From Candidatus Lambdaproteobacteria bacterium (lineage in GTDB: Bacteria > SAR324 > NAC60-12): a DNA stretch of 24,267 nt. The notes beneath the pieces are model-generated. The model searched no databases, was not told the DNA's origin, and worked only from the letters and a program-made list of their open reading frames with translations. Position numbers and translations under genes: made by a program. Location of the stretch: NCBI GenBank assembly GCA_012964265.1, contig DTUH01000314.1, forward strand, positions 1-24,267. Reading direction: 5' to 3'. Shown here piece by piece: positions 23,303-24,267 of this stretch. The stretch's first letter is position 1; each line of letters begins with the position of its first letter.

Positions 23303-23339
23303 GTTGAGGTGTTTTTAAATTAAAAACCCAACACTCAAC
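23303..23339. repeat. Long inverted repeat between nucleoside hydrolase and ABC genes
   Basis: GTTTTTAA (23311-23318) and TTAAAAAC (23320-23327) pair around a single base. GTTGAG (23303-23308) and CTCAAC (23334-23339) pair further out, with unequal bulges between. There is no T-run after it on the minus strand, so it looks more like an operator or a processing or stabilising hairpin than a terminator. It sits in the 77-base gap inside the operon. Confidence 0.4.
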
Positions 23340-23344
23340 ATATG

Positions 23345-24267
23345 TTAAAGTACTGAGAGACGTTCCAAAATCAAAGAGAAAAAACCTTCTGCGTTAATTT
23401 GATTAATATACGTTACGTTTGGTTTGCGGTCAGTAACGTCCCACCAGTCAACTACAGTCATGCCCATTGTGAGTTCGGAACTGATTTCTATTTCCACGTT
23501 GACAAACTTTCCCTCAAAAAGTTCCGGCTGGAGCAAATATGCAATCACTGTTGGATCATGCAACGGTCCGCCGCTGGAACCGTATTTTTCGAGATCAAAT
23601 CTCTCATAAAAGCTCATCATTCCGTAAGCCGCATCACCGACCGGAGTTCCAAGTGCTTTCAAGTCTTCAAGCCATTTTCGCTGCATCAGTGCTTTGTGAG
23701 TAACATCCAGGGGAAGCATAACAAGCGGACGGCCACAGCCTAAAACCGTATTGGCTGCATGTGGATCTACAAAGATGTTAAATTCTGAAGTGGGGGTGAT
23801 ATTTCCTCCTTCAAAATATCCTCCGCCCATCATCACAATTTTATTAATTTTTGGCAGGATTCCCGGAGCTTTGATCATGGCCATTGCTACATTTGTCAAA
23901 GGCGCAAAGCAGCAGATTGTTATTGAGTTGTCTTCAGCTTCCAACAATGTTTCAACAGTCCAGTCTACACCGTGCTGCTTTTGCAGGGAAATTGTCGGTG
24001 GTGGAAGCTCTGCTCCATCCAATCCAGTTTTACCATGTACATGCTCCGCTGTGACCAAAGGGCGTACCAGCGGTCCTGAACATCCAGCAAATACTTTTGT
24101 TTCCGTTTTGTTTGCCAGTTCACACAGCATCAAGGCATTTTGTGAGGTTAACTCCAACGGAACGTTTCCGGCAACTGTGACAATACCCAGCAGATCAAGC
24201 TCTTTGGGAGAACCCAGTGCCAGCAAAATTCCAATTGCATCGTCCTGGCCAGGATCTGTATCAATGA
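23345..24267 (-). CDS. Nucleoside hydrolase, inosine-uridine preferring family (5' end outside the window)
   Basis: 307 codons are visible and the frame is open to the window edge, so only the first few residues are missing. The edge shows the family signature IDTDPGQDDAIGI, whose aspartates bind calcium and the ribose. Further marks are VTVAGNV, CCFAPLTNVAMAM, KIVMMGGGYFEGGN, SEFNIFVDPHAA and GPLHDPTVIAYLL, with the conserved late HDP site. It splits the N-glycosidic bond of nucleosides into base and ribose. Those with a cytosolic position act in purine and pyrimidine salvage, in keeping with the nucleoside ABC genes that follow. Base preference cannot be told. A TTG at 24226 inside the frame is not the start, because the signature lies upstream of it. 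Confidence 0.94.
   Translation of the reverse strand, partial: IDTDPGQDDAIGILLALGSPKELDLLGIVTVAGNVPLELTSQNALMLCELANKTETKVFAGCSGPLVRPLVTAEHVHGKTGLDGAELPPPTISLQKQHGVDWTVETLLEAEDNSITICCFAPLTNVAMAMIKAPGILPKINKIVMMGGGYFEGGNITPTSEFNIFVDPHAANTVLGCGRPLVMLPLDVTHKALMQRKWLEDLKALGTPVGDAAYGMMSFYERFDLEKYGSSGGPLHDPTVIAYLLQPELFEGKFVNVEIEISSELTMGMTVVDWWDVTDRKPNVTYINQINAEGFFSLILERLSVL

Overview
The window looks like a chromosomal segment of a Gram-negative bacterium of moderate GC content (about 42% by eye). The Gram-negative reading rests on an outer-membrane lipid-transport gene set (MlaA, MlaC and an RND/MMPL-type exporter) and a lipoprotein signal. Secreted MORN-repeat and BNR/Ycf48-like repeat proteins, together with this base composition, remind me of marine deltaproteobacterial or SAR324-type genomes. 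That placement is inference and was not tested. There are no tRNA, rRNA, CRISPR or insertion-sequence features I can support.

Left part (1-3.5 kb) is gene-poor accessory DNA: a small exported cysteine-containing protein, a tiny lipoprotein whose 3' side carries an unusually branched stem-loop with a U-run, other inverted repeats, and a badly frameshifted MORN/BNR-repeat pseudogene. A small CDGSH iron-sulfur protein gene closes this part.

3.7-9.9 kb, plus strand: a tight mlaA - mlaC - RND exporter operon, which looks like a lipid-transport set powered by an RND pump instead of the MlaFEDB ABC transporter. It is followed by an AEC-family permease and a crotonase-family enzyme.

9.9-17.6 kb, minus strand: ileS of the large 'eukaryote-like' type; an APH-fold protein of the COG2187 type that has lost its catalytic residues; ribBA; a stand-alone RibD reductase domain; and a membrane-anchored alpha/beta hydrolase. 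tsaD lies on the plus strand, divergent from the hydrolase and convergent with the next operon.

18.7-24.3 kb, minus strand: a nucleoside salvage operon in transcription order nucleoside hydrolase (cut by the window edge), ABC ATPase, two permeases, and then a KAS III-like ketoacyl synthase, which is an unexpected partner. The hydrolase would free bases from nucleosides and the ABC system would import them. The substrate-binding lipoprotein expected for this transporter family is not in the window.

Across the window the palindrome TCCGGA occurs about ten times more often than base composition predicts.
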